Shown here piece after piece: positions 1-16,572 of a stretch of 64,000 nt of DNA; the first letter of the stretch is position 1, and every line of letters starts with the position of its first letter. Under the pieces are notes generated by a model, which did no database searches, was not told where the DNA came from, and saw only the letters and a program-made list of their open reading frames with translations. The DNA comes from Apus apus. Taxonomy: Eukaryota; Chordata; Aves; Apodiformes; Apodidae. A program made the position numbers and the translations under genes. The stretch covers positions 35,229,003 to 35,293,002 of the forward strand of contig NC_067286.1 of assembly GCF_020740795.1 (NCBI RefSeq). Reading direction: 5' to 3'.

Positions 1-3000
1 TTAATAAACTGTGATGTTTGAGGTAATTTTTAAATCTTTTGGAAAATGTGAGATAAAAATACTTTTCTACTGAATTTGAGTAAGAAGTAAAAATCCTTAA
101 AATATATATAAAAAATAAATTTAGGAAAAAAATAGTTTCTGTCAATTAAAATATTTTGTTCATAATACAGATAGTGTTTTCCTGAAAAATAAATAAGTAG
201 GTTTGTGGGGCTTTTTTAACCTGCAAGAAAATGAAATGAGCTGACTTGAAAACATTCTTTGAAAAATGGAGTAGAAAGCTTCTGGAGTAAAATGTATTTT
301 GAAGAACCTCTGATTTTGTAGCAAGAGAGAAAATTTTGCCAGAAAGTTCTGAGCCAGCCCCAGTGTCCTCCAGTTCTGCTCTTGAATTCATTTACTGCAG
401 TGTTTTTTCCGTCTATCACAGTCCAGCTACATCCTTCATCAATGATTTAGATGTTCTCATCTAAGTCACCTTAGAGCTTTACAAAATTGTAGTTTAGAAT
501 CATCACATTTCGTCACACTCATCAACTATCATTTTGTTCCTCATAGAATCCATTGGTCTTGTAAAACAGTATGTCTTGCAAAGGATGTATCTATCAATTG
601 TGGAAAAGCCAACAGTTTCTGCGTACACCACAGATTCAGAGAGGCTTACATACTCATATTTGAAAACAATTGTGCACTTCTTTTTTGACAGCTTAAATTT
701 TCAGAAGTAGGTTTTCAGAAGTAGGATTCAATTCTTCCATGAATTTGCAGTGTGACTTCAGTTGAGTCACTTCATCCTGCTAAACCTTAGTTTCTCATCT
801 ATAAGGCAGTATTTCCTTCTCTCCTTAGTCTATACAGATTAAAAATTGTAGGTCCTCCTGCTTTAATACACAATACAAGAGAATGCATGTAGAGAGGTTA
901 ACAGAAAAGCCAACATTTGGTGATTTCCCTTCTTAAAAGATAGTTCCTTAGCTAGACTGCAATTAGAATAGACAGCTTCATTGTTGTTTTTCTTGTAATC
1001 AGCAGACATCTGTCTCTGATTCTAAAAAATAAAAGGCAGCTGAGAAGTAATCTGGAAACACACAGTGCTTTGCAGCAGCTGGTAGACTCAGGTTCCTTTT
1101 GATTCAGATTACTGAACACTGTTCATTGCAGTGGACTTTAAATCTGCTTGTGCAGATCAGTGGGTCGTACATAAGAAGACAGGCCTATGTTCTGTTGCAG
1201 AAAAGACAAGATATAACCATTAGATTTCAACTTCCTATAACTGTATGCTAGTTGGGGAAGAAAATGGACATGTTTCTTGTTTCTCTGGAAAAAAATTCTT
1301 TGGCTATTTGAATCCTCTTTAACTTCACAGAGTTGGTGTCTGCTCATTTTGTGTTACAGTGGCTGCATACAACAACCTATGCTTGCTGGAGAACAGAAAG
1401 CTGGAGAACTTACAAACTCTTAGTGAAGGAGACAAAGATGGGAATTACAAGAGAATGAAGGTGATAAAATAGACGATAGTGGGAAAATTATAAAAACATA
1501 GCTAAAAGTAAGGGAACTTTTTGAAGAGGGGGACATTAGAAGCAGTGAAGAAGGGAAAAGTTCCTAGTATGAAGTGTTCTGAACAGTTCTGATAAACTGT
1601 CTTTGATATGAATTACCATGGTTGGTTGTGGCTTGGAGACCTTGCAGGAGGGCTTACAGTAGAGAACTAGATTAAACTGAAAGGTTACAACAGTGTGCTA
1701 GAAACACCACCACTGGTAGTAGATTTGCTTCTGCTCATGGCACCCATCTAGTAGCAACTGTGATGTAAATTTGAAAAGCAATACATAGGCAGGCTATGAA
1801 GTCCTGATCATTTTCTATAGAATATGACAGGTGCAGAATATATGGCAAAGAAACAAGGGCACCGTGAGCTTGGAGGAAGCTGAAGGTAGAGTGAGACATA
1901 AATTAGGGTGACAAAGTGCCTTTGTCTGCAAATTTCAGAGTCTACGTCTTACTTCCATGGCTCTCCTTTGTTATATTTAAGTATCTAGGTATTAATCTAC
2001 ATAATTTATAGACTAACGAAAGGTTTGTTAAGGTCCCATATAATTTCATTACTCTTTCTGGGTGACCATTCTGCAATTCTAAGCTTTTTACAGTTCCACA
2101 TAAGTTAACTGGGCAGAATTCGGCCTTAAGCATTGGGGGATTTGAAAATATTCCTAATACAAAATATTGTCAGACCATCTTTGGACATCTGGCAATTACC
2201 CATTGCCCTTGCAATTGTTATTTACTGATACCATACTAGCAGCCAGAGACTCATCAAGTATCAATTGGTGATTCTGTGATACTGAACAAATATACACAAA
2301 GATGTTTTTCGTGTTTCTTCTTTTCTAACTGGAAAAACTAACTGGGAAAAACAAAACAAAGCAAATAATACAAAAAAAAACCCAGCTGAAATAAGGCTTA
2401 GAGATGCCATTAGGAATACTGCTCATCAGCTTTCTAATGTAGGGCAGGTGTCTCTCAGAAACGGTGCACAGCACTGGCAACCAAGATACACTCTGGCAAC
2501 AGCTGAAGTGTTTGAGACATATTTCTATCCTCTTGAACTATTCCACATCCCTCAGTGTATAAGACAGCCTGAGGAGCATAAATTGCAGAGCTTCCCTGGA
2601 CTGCATTTTATTTCACATCAGCCTGCAGCCTTTGCAGTATGAAATACTGGAGTTCTACCCTATCATGCCTGCCATGCCCTGGCTTGTGAGAGATGCACAG
2701 CATTTCTTGAAGCAATACATTCCTCCTGTACAGGCAGAGTGCTTTTAGGGTCTTCTGGCATTCTCTGAGCCCTCTTTCCACTGCAAAGGAGGTGTAATGT
2801 GAGTGAGAGTCCCAGCCTTTCCTTGTAAATGACATGTGGAAAATAACGCTTCTGCAGCACCAGAGATGCAGAAGCACAAATTCCTTTCACTGCTGCTCAC
2901 CTCCACTTACGTTGCCTGTGCCTGATTCTCTCAGCTTCATAGCAAAATGTTTTAGCTGCATCTCTAAGTCCCAGTGCCCAAATCATTATTCTACTATTTC

Positions 3001-5900
3001 AGCACACACTTAAGATGTTTTAGGTTAATTATAGATGTGCAGTAGTACATGAGTGAGTGAGAGAAAGAGAGGCAGAGAGATGATAACAGTCTGCAACTAT
3101 GCCAAGGGTTTAAATGCTGAGAGGACAGGGAATATATTAAGTATGTTATACAGGCTATTACTAGGGTGAATGAGACATAACTAAGAAAGGGAAATACCCA
3201 GTAAGAGAAGTCTGTTCTCTGGAGAAGTTTGCTTGCCAGTGTGAATATTAAATTGGGAGACTCTCCTCTAGCAGAGCAGGAGAAAGATTTCTCACTTGGA
3301 ATGTTCAAACTCAATTTGGAAAGGTGCAATAGAGAATTTCTTCCAACGATTACAAAGGATTAAGGCTTTAGAAAAGTAACCCTTGGCTCTGTGCTAGGAC
3401 AGGTTTTGTATGTCAGTATCTATTGAATTTAGAAATTGTGGAGTTTAAGTGAGAAGTCACCTGCTCTAAGACCTGCTGTACATGTAATGGTTAGGTGAAT
3501 TGTGAAAAGTTTATGGCTTTTATTGGAACATGTACAGAATTATCTGAAAGGTTGAAAAAAGTAGAGAGAGGCTGATGCTACACAATTTAAGTTTCTGAAT
3601 GCAATGTTAACTACTGTAAATAATCTGAAGCCTGTGATGATAAGTGTTCAGTGCTTTAAAGTTTCTGAAGAATTAAGGATTTATTTTTAAGCTAAATGTT
3701 TTTGTGATTTTGTTTGTTCGTTTGTTTTTGTTCAAAACTGAATAGAATTTGTGGAGACTCCTGGGCATCATAAGATCACAGTGTGATTTTTTTTATTCAT
3801 ATTCATACCATGATCTAATTTTGACTGCAGTCACAATAGTGTCTGCTTGGTTGAATAATGCATCCAGTTTTGCCCATGTATATGTGTCACATATATATAC
3901 ACATTATTTTGCTACCCCAGTAATACTGTGTACACAATAAGACTTCATGCTCCTATGTGTTCCGGCTGTTTTAGAGTATCTGCAGATCATGTGCCCTGCA
4001 GAACTGTCTGCTCTCCCAGTACTACATACTGCCTGTGTTTTCTTTGTCTCTGGAGCCACTGCCAATAGCTAAGTCAGGAGAAACCTACACAGCATGCAGT
4101 GAGACTGTTCAGTCAGATGCTAGAGTGTTTTTCCTCTAGATGACTTTGCATACATAACAGAGTTCAGCAGCTTTTTACTTCTTTGTTTGCTTAATTTGAA
4201 GTTGTAATATCACTTTATTGCAGAAAGCAGAATGATTCTGGCCAAAGGATTAACTTTAGCTGGGTACTCTTCAAATGGCTATGAGGAAGGAGATGCAAAT
4301 TTGGATTTACATCCATTGTGTTGTGCCCTTTTCTTTTGACCTTGCTGTTGCAAGGGAGTGGGAGAGGCAGGGAGATTGATGAGTTCTTGAGTGCATCAGG
4401 ATCCTAGATATGAGTCCTGCTGGATTAGAAATTTAAAACTTGAGGAAAGGGTAGAGAAAGCCAATATTTAGTTACAAAGGAAACAAGAAAATACAGACGG
4501 TTTTGTGTAGATTTTGCAGTGAGAGCTGGCTCTGTCTCAGCTTCAGTGCAGCCTGTCTCTCTCTCTGTAGCCAAGGGGAATGTAAGATGTGACAGGGAGG
4601 GTCTGATTGGGAAGGAATTCAATGCAGCTATCAGCAGCGGGCTTCTATGTAAATACTGTAACACCTCTGAATGGAGGAACAGCTGAGATAACACTGTAAA
4701 CTAATCTACTGCCAGAGAAGCTGGCCAATCCCTCACATTATATGGTTTCTGTAGAAAAGATGGCCTAGGGGGAAAAAAAAAAAGCAGATTTAAATTATAT
4801 ATGGCAACTTACTATGGAATACCATATGCTGATTTTTATAAAATTAAAAGCATATTTATGGTAAATTATTTTTTCTTTGAAATGATTCTCTGTGCCAGGG
4901 TGTATATGTCTATACATCTTGACATATATATGAATTCTTATATAAATGGGTATTGCTAGCCTCTAAATATTTTCAATTCTCTCTGTTACTTTTGTCTAAT
5001 CGATTTACAGAAATATATACTCACTCGGGGTCCTTATCCCACCAGTATTGATTTTGGGTGACTTTTCATCAATACCAGGAAAACCAAGAGCCAAAGTTTA
5101 TCCAGAGCAGAGGCACTGAAGCACAGTCTTTCCCTGCTTTGACCTTTTGAGGTCACTGTATTTCACAGTCCTACACCTTCCTTTCTTACGTAGCTAAGAA
5201 AAAAAACAAACCAAGCACAACATAAAATATATGTGTATATACACATATACATACATGCATATGTAATATATGCATACATATTTAGTTGTGTGAAATATGC
5301 ACACACACACCTTTATACACAAATAGTGTCTCACCTGTAACAGGTTGTCTCTCCTCAAGGTATTTAAAGAAATGCAGGAGCTACCAATGGCCAAGAAGTT
5401 TGTTGATACATCTGCTTCAGAATTGTGCAAAGAATTGGGCACAACCCCAAGATAAACTGGGGTTAGGGTGGAGCTAACCAGCTCATTAATTGTGCTAGAA
5501 ACGACGAAACCGATTCCACTATCTGATTTCAGAAGAAATTAAAGTCTAAGGGTCTCTGACGCCCCCTTTGGATACTGTTTAGAAATGAGTAGTCAGCGAT
5601 TTCCAGTTCATGTACTCTTTGTAAGAGCCAAACCACAGTGCAAAGACAGGTCTTACATCAACACCCCCCAGCGCCCCCCAGTTGCACATTGGGTTGTGTT
5701 TACAAGCTGTTTCTTCCATCTCTTTAAGTTGTAGATAACCCTGCGATGGCTGCTAGTCCTTGTGTGGCACTGAATAAAGTGGACCTGTGTTTAAGCAGTT
5801 GGCCTAGTTTACTGAGTGAGTTTACCTTTTGACCTTTACATCCCATCCTTCCCGTCTGTTCCAAGCCTCAGTTCTTCCTCCCCAACCCTGTTGTGTCTTA
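1..5900. other. Intergenic DNA upstream of ACTC1, no gene seen
   Basis: This AT-rich stretch has only short chance open frames (under about 115 codons) on both strands, none resembling a known protein. It contains small low-complexity patches, such as an alternating TA/CA run near 5220-5310, and no recognisable RNA gene or interspersed repeat. By the human gene order, AQR would be expected further to the left, but none of its exons is visible here. Confidence 0.6.
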
Positions 5901-5930
5901 GACAGGCAGCCACTGGGCAGTTCATAAAGC

Positions 5931-6021
5931 CATTCCTCTGGGACACACATTGACAACCTCTGCCTTCACATACCGGCCAAACCCACTCAAGGGATGCCTC
6001 TCCAGTTTTTTCTATTTTTAA
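5931..6021 (+). promoter_or_regulatory. Candidate distal muscle sites (MCAT and MEF2)
   Basis: CATTCCT at 5931-5937 is a perfect MCAT/TEAD core. The ten bases at 6012-6021 (CTATTTTTAA) fit the MEF2 consensus YTA(W)4TAR. Both lie roughly 1 kb upstream of the ACTC1 TATA box and suit a striated-muscle gene. Such short motifs also occur by chance, so function is inferred only. Confidence 0.3.
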
Positions 6022-6736
6022 CTAGAACAGAACAAAACAAAACAAAAAAACCTGAATAAACATGGATTTTCTAGGTTCCACTGTTGGAACAAATTATCTA
6101 TGTGGATGTTTCAACATACTGAGCAGGAAAACAACTGCCACATTACATTAATACCATAGCTGCTTTTGTCAAAGCTATTCCCATCTCTCATCCTCTGCCC
6201 TATATGTGTTACTGATCTGGTGTACATTAAAAGAGCAAAAACGGGGAGATTAAGTATATGCATATTAATGTAAACGAGCAGATCCCATTTAGTTCTATAG
6301 ATGTCAGCCAAAAGCAGAGAGAAACACTATTTTTGCTGCATATGCTCATCAAAGTTTAAGAGAAGCTGAGTGTGCACTGCTCCTTCCTAAGGCAATACAG
6401 GCAGCAGATGCTGCCTCCCATGCAAGGGAAGAGCCTCAGTTGTTGGCACCAAAGTAACCTCACGGGTCGTTGATTAAATAAGAGTTTGATCGGCTTTTTC
6501 TCAGCGGAAAAAAGAAAAGCCAGGGGAGAAAACACCTGTTCAGGTTCCCCCCACACCCTCTGCCAAGCTGCCGCAGATGGGAGCATCTCGAGTTTCTGAG
6601 TCCACCTGGGCCGGCACCCGAAGGGGGTGTTGATGCCTAGGGGTGCCGGTGGCTGCCGGAGCCGAGCATGCCCCGGGCAGCCACCTCTCCAGCCAGCTCC
6701 GAGAAGGTGCTGACCCCCGAGGGGCTGCGCGGGGCT

Positions 6737-6746
6737 CCCTATTTGG
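6737..6746 (+). promoter_or_regulatory. CArG box (SRF site), most distal of four
   Basis: CCCTATTTGG, a one-mismatch CC(A/T)6GG box about 230 bp upstream of the predicted transcription start. The same decamer is known from the cardiac actin promoters of other vertebrates. Confidence 0.7.
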
Positions 6747-6783
6747 CCATGCGGCGGGCCGGGGGCGCGCCTCGCCGCGCCTG

Positions 6784-6793
6784 CCTTACATGG
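6784..6793 (+). promoter_or_regulatory. CArG box (SRF site)
   Basis: CCTTACATGG, a one-mismatch CArG element about 183 bp upstream of the predicted start. It matches the third CArG box described in vertebrate cardiac actin promoters. Confidence 0.65.
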
Positions 6794-6829
6794 GCCGGGC
6801 GACCGGGCTGCGCCGGGGCTGGCCGGGCT

Positions 6830-6839
6830 CCATTCATGG
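6830..6839 (+). promoter_or_regulatory. CArG box (SRF site)
   Basis: CCATTCATGG, whose reverse complement is CCATGAATGG, a one-mismatch CArG element about 137 bp upstream of the predicted start. It is the second of the proximal cluster. Confidence 0.65.
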
Positions 6840-6869
6840 CTGCGCGGCCGCTCAATGGCGCGGAGCCGA

Positions 6870-6879
6870 CCAAATAAGG
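6870..6879 (+). promoter_or_regulatory. Proximal consensus CArG box (SRF site)
   Basis: CCAAATAAGG is a perfect CC(A/T)6GG serum-response-factor site. It ends 57 bp before the TATA box, about 97 bp upstream of the predicted start. This proximal box is the key muscle element of alpha-cardiac actin promoters; here its role is inferred from identical sequence and spacing. Confidence 0.85.
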
Positions 6880-6936
6880 AGAAGGTGGCTGCCCTGTCCC
6901 GCGGCGGCCCTGGCCGACGCTACCCCTTGGCGGGGG

Positions 6937-6943
6937 TATAAAT
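6937..6943 (+). promoter_or_regulatory. ACTC1 TATA box
   Basis: TATAAAT in a GC-rich setting, 72 bp before the exon 1 splice donor. It predicts a transcription start near 6965-6970. Confidence 0.85.
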
Positions 6944-6966
6944 TGTGGTGTCTCCGCCGACCAGGC

Positions 6967-7008
6967 ATCCAGGCTCCTCCGCAGCCCCTCGCCGCCGGTG
7001 TTGGTGTG
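6967..7008 (+). other. ACTC1 non-coding exon 1 (start approximate)
   Basis: The start is estimated as about 30 bp downstream of TATAAAT. The 3' end is set by a strong donor, G|GTGAGT at 7009. The exon has no ATG and would be about 40 nt. A short untranslated first exon joined to an exon with a few leader bases before the ATG is the standard layout of vertebrate striated-muscle actin genes. Intron 1 then runs 7009-7655, ending in a T-rich TTTTTCAG acceptor. Confidence 0.75.
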
Positions 7009-7086
7009 GTGAGTAGCGCGGCGGAGCCCGCAGCTCCGCGGGGCTGTCCCGAGACGAGACGGGACGGACGGAGGGACACGGAACTA

Positions 7087-7138
7087 ATGGATGGATGGAT
7101 GGATGGATGGATGAATGGATGGATGGATGGATGGATGA
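7087..7138 (+). repeat. (ATGG)n tetranucleotide microsatellite in ACTC1 intron 1
   Basis: About 13 consecutive ATGG units with one interruption (ATGA near 7111-7114), followed by a GGGA-type run to about 7152. It lies under 100 bp after the exon 1 donor. It makes spurious open frames on both strands that read as Met-Asp-Gly-Trp or His-Pro-Ser-Ile repeats. Confidence 0.95.
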
Positions 7139-7480
7139 GAGGGAGGGAGGGAGACAGGCACTGGCGGGCAGCGGTGGTCGGTCGCGCCAGGTACAGCCGC
7201 TGCACTGCCTTCACACCTCCCGGGTCGGGGTTACTGCTGCTGGGGACACGGTCCCCGGCCCCGGCCCCCCCCCCTCACAGCGCCAGCAGCCGCGACTCCA
7301 AGGTGGACCCCGCTCTGGGCAGGGCAGATCTCTTCGATTTCAAACACTTTCCCTTCCGTTTCAACCCGCGGCCAGAGGGTACCGCTAATAAAGCCGGCGG
7401 TTCAAGAAAGCGACTGACTGATCGTCCTATTCAAAGCCCTGCCCACTAGTGCGGCTGAGCCACTGAGCACCTTCCCGTGA

Positions 7481-12147
<4,667 letters not shown>

Positions 12148-12330
12148 GCACTTTTCCCCTCAATATACTTCCCACTCAGGATGACGACAATATGCTTCTT
12201 GGAGTCTTCTGGCAACCCTTCCTGAACTCTTCAGTCATTGTACAGTTTGTTTACACACCCGTGCAATTTATTTGTGCTTCTAATATTTATTGCTTTATAA
12301 ATAAACAAGATCTGGGACTTGCAACCTACA
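12148..12330 (+). other. ACTC1 3' UTR (end approximate)
   Basis: A short untranslated tail of about 180 nt follows the TAA. It ends after AATAAA at 12300-12305, with a T/GT-rich downstream element near 12334-12358. Cleavage is expected about 15-25 nt past the signal. Confidence 0.8.
12300..12305 (+). terminator. ACTC1 poly(A) signal AATAAA
   Basis: Canonical hexamer about 153 nt after the stop codon, followed within 30-50 nt by GT-rich sequence. It is the only strong signal near the gene end. Confidence 0.85.
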
Positions 12331-13635
12331 AATGACTGGTTTTTGTATTCTTTGTTTAAAAACAATGAGACTAAGCACCCTGGGATTTGGAAACTCCCAT
12401 CAAATCTATCAATGCCTTCACTGCATTCATGTCCTAAGTGATGTACACGTTAGGTCAGGGGTTTGTATTAGTAAGAATTTATACTTTGTAGTTTAAATTT
12501 TGAAACTTAAAACAAAAGAAGCATCATATATCAAGGCTTACAAAGAAATTGCCTTGAGGGTAGAAGCAGTAAGTGGAACAAGTGGAAGGAAACCTCTCAT
12601 ATTCACTCACTGGGCTTAAAAATGCTTCTTCTATTGCATTTCTCCTAACTCAAGTATTTAATATTAATTTATTGAAAGCCAAAGCTTCTGTGAAAGAGTG
12701 ATGTTAATATCTTTAGGCTGTGATTTATAACTAATCAACTCAGTCCTAAAGAGTCATACAACGGTTTTCTGTGAGCTATAAATATTAATTCAAAATGGCA
12801 GTTTACTCATCTTCCTACATCTCTTCAAAGCCAGAGATAAAGAAATTAAGACTTTACTGAACTAATGTACAAGTATAAATTTTTTTGCTCTATAAACATG
12901 CAATTATTATAATCAGGATTATTTTCACATCATCATACATATGTTTTAGGCAATTTTAAATCCTTAATCTTCACTATTCTTTGTTGATATTTGACCCAGA
13001 TATGACAGTCAAAAATTGCCTACTTTCCATGGGTTTTCGTATTCCTCACCATTACTTTCTTAACTCTGTTCTTTGGTTTTTTTTAAAAAGTAATACCTAA
13101 AAGGCAAAGCACAGAATTACCTGGGGCATTGTCATTAGAATAACAGAATAATAAGTGTTATAGTTTGAACTATGTACAGTTGGAAGTTCACCTGAACTTG
13201 ATTTAGGAAATCAACTAAAGTATTTACCAAGTTGTGCATGTGGTTAGTTAGGCATGTACTTGGTTGAGAGCCCATTACTGGTGTTTGCAAGAATGAGATT
13301 TCATGCTAACTTTATACTCAAATGCTAATCAAAACAACCCAAACAGAAAATAATAAGCAGTTTATACAGTTGTAGGTAGACTTTTTCTGATCCTCCTACC
13401 TCTTGTTTTCTGGAAAGGCATTAAAATTGGCCATTAGATGTGACTTGTAGTTAAGCAGAAGTGATTTTACTCTTGGAATATTTGAAAATAGATTTAGTGT
13501 CTGTCTTTGGTTTACCTACCATTAGAAGACATTTTAATGAGGTGGCATAGTAATTGCCTACTACTGGCTTGCAATTGAAATATTCAAGTATTTGTAGATA
13601 TTTTTGCATTTGGACAGAGAACACAAATGGAGCAA

Positions 13636-13775
13636 TTTAATATAAATAAAATTTAAACATAAATATGAAATTCTAAACATTTTTTTCCAATTTAAACATA
13701 AATTCAAACATTTAAAGCATAAGATTAAATTTTAACATAAATATGAAAACTGAAACATAAATACAAAATACTTAT
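13636..13775. repeat. Degenerate AT-rich tandem repeat
   Basis: The segment is built from recurring variants of TTTAAACATAAAT and ATGAAA spaced irregularly; at least five copies of an AACATAAAT-like core are visible. It is nearly free of G and C. Confidence 0.6.
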
Positions 13776-16525
13776 CATCATATTGCATACAGCATTACTG
13801 AAATGCTGCTACAAATAAGCCTTCTCACAATACAATACAATACAAATTAACCTGTGAATCTGGTAAGGCAAAGCCAGCAGCTTCCACTGCTCCTAAGAAG
13901 GTTATAGAGTAAGACATAATTCTGTAGTTCACACCATGGATAAATTTTGAACATTGTGAAAACATGGGAAATTTTCCAGATTTCTGACCAACACAGATTT
14001 GATTATTCAGACTTAACTGACATTTGAAAATGATGTTTGTGTACTGTTGGTCAGAATCACTGTACTTTTCTTGCTTGCTAATTTGAAAGATTAGGCTGGT
14101 CAGAAAGGTCATCTCAGGTATTAGTGTGAATTAATAGGTTGATACTGGACATAAATTGCAACTAATTGGAGCTTAAAATGTTAAACAAGCATGCAAAGGG
14201 CATGCTAAGTCAGATCCAGTGGATGCCTGGTGGCTCTGAGTGACAGGTCAAAAATGGCGGGCATACAGCTGGCACCACATCCACAGCTGAGAGCGTGTGG
14301 GCACGTGGGCACGAGGAGAGAACAGAAGGAAGCTACTGATTGCATGACTGATGGAAAAATTCTTCTCATAGACATTTTAGGGATTGTAATTCACAGTTTA
14401 TAGAAACAGGATTGTGCAATATAGTGATATGCTTGCAAGGTAGGCCTAAAAAGTAGCAAGGTCAGTAAGGCATTTTCTTGTCTTATAGCATGTTTCTCTT
14501 CTTATAGTGTGTTTCCAGATGTTGTTTCTGGTTTAATTGCCAATCCTGAGTCAAACCATGACAGATTCATGCAGTTTTAATGCAATAATCCTATCCTTTC
14601 CCATTGAAAAATATGTATTCACACTCAGTTGGGTGGGAATTATGATAACTATTTATGGAAGCAAAATTAAATCTTTTAAATATGGATAATGCAACATATC
14701 AATTTGATTGAGAGAAATTTGAGTGTTAATTCACACAGGCTACAAGTCAAAACACTGGTAAGACATGCCACTGTTAAAGGGTACCTTCTGTTTACATTTT
14801 GCAAGCCTTAATTACAGTGGTATACATTTTGTATGGGAAATGAAGGTGGTGGAACGGGATGCAGAAATTAACTGGAGAGAACCTCTGTGATAATTAGTAA
14901 AATTGCTGCAGACATTTCCTTGAAAATGGCAAAATAAAAAAAGCAGCTGTACCCAAATGCTGCTGTGATCATCCATCTTCCTCTCTGTAACACCTAGGCT
15001 AATTAAGAGATTGACTCTACTTTTGAGACTAAAGAATTGTAGCTGACTTTTGTTACTCTTGTTGAGATTCTTTTTGGAGGAAAGAAGGAAACTTAATGTT
15101 TAGACAATGTGTAGTTTCAACACATGCAGTTGGAGAAGCAGTGTGGGTACATGGCAAAACATCAGTCTGCCACACTGAAGCGTGTCGTTGTTACCTGACT
15201 TTGCTGCTCCTCATTGCTTCTATGTAAAATGATGTGGAAGTAATTTTGTGGAAGTCAGTCTGAAATGATATTTAAGCCACATAAAGAAGCTTTATTCAGT
15301 AATAAGGGCAAAAATGTGTTAGGAAATACTAACACACATCAGTAAGAAATGGGACAAAATCAACCTCTTCTTGGCAGCTGGAAGGAACAACACACCCCAG
15401 TACTTCTGCTTTTGACTGAAGGATATTGGGCTGTTACTACTGTTTCCTGACCCACAGATCTTACAAAAAAACTCTCCTTGTAGACTGAGGGACATGTTGG
15501 CACTTAAGGAGTATTGAAGGATAGCATTATGAACAGAAAGTTTATAATAGCTGCATGAAGTTATCTGCTAAATATCTGAAAATCCTGTGATTTTGGTTTA
15601 GAAGATTGATTTTTAGACAGGAAATAAGGAGATGTTTCAGAAGACACTTTTTAGTGTTTCAAATCTTCTTAAAAGATATTGGTAGAACAGTCATTATAAA
15701 TTTGATAGAGTTGTCTACTTTTCACTAATCTTCTCTAAAAAGGCTGTTTTAGCTAAAGCTTTAAAAAAGCCAGCCCGAGGCAAAGCACTGGTGTGAAAAC
15801 TTTTATCTTGAATAATTTAATTCTGCAGGGTGATAATTTTTTTTTATGTATCATAAGAGGTTTTTCTACTTCAAACCATTTGGTTACTCTAACTATATGT
15901 GACAGTCAGATTAATCTACAATAATAACATGACAAAAGAAAGAAAAAGGAGAAAAACCTCTTCTCTGCTAGTTGAGTAAACTAAATACAAGGCTCAGGCA
16001 GATTGATACATTTTTCCAGTAACAGCTGAACCCAGTCCCATCCTGACACATCCCTTGACAGAAGCCTCTGTCATTATCAAGACACAAGAAGAAGGAAAAA
16101 AATCTCTAGAAAATTGAGTGATTAGTAAAAATCACTCATTACACTCAATAAATAAGTGATTCAGGCAATTAATGTACTACCAATTAGCTTTGCTTTTTTT
16201 TCCCTGGGGATGACTGCTATTGTTGAAGCTTGAAAACTTAGTATATAGAAATTATAAATATTGGGAAAAAAATTACAATGTTGATATATAATTAAGGGAT
16301 GGATTTAACTGGAGATTAAGCTGTCTTCAGTGAATAACACTGTATGAATAGAGTTTAGCAGACATTAATAAAAGTTAATATAACTTGTGGCAATCTTATT
16401 TTTAATCAGAAAGAAATAATTCACAAAATACAGTGTGTCTGAGCTCTACCAAATATAGGGCAGTATACTCACTTAGAGGATGTGAACTGTATTTTAGAAA
16501 CATTGTTAAACCATTTTCTCTCAGG

Positions 16526-16526
<1 letters not shown>

Positions 16527-16571
<45 letters not shown>

Positions 16572-16572
16572 A
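16527..16572. repeat. (TA)n then (TGTA)n microsatellite
   Basis: About 16 uninterrupted TA dinucleotides run directly into three TGTA units. It is simple, probably length-variable sequence with no gene nearby. Confidence 0.95.

Noticed and set aside
7087-7138. Regular repeat as a CRISPR array
   Set aside because: Contiguous 4-bp units without spacers in a vertebrate intron, a microsatellite.
6643-7449. 268-codon open frame over the ACTC1 promoter and exon 1
   Set aside because: It crosses the CArG boxes, TATA box and exon 1 donor, and contains translated ATGG repeats. The open frame is explained by GC-rich composition.
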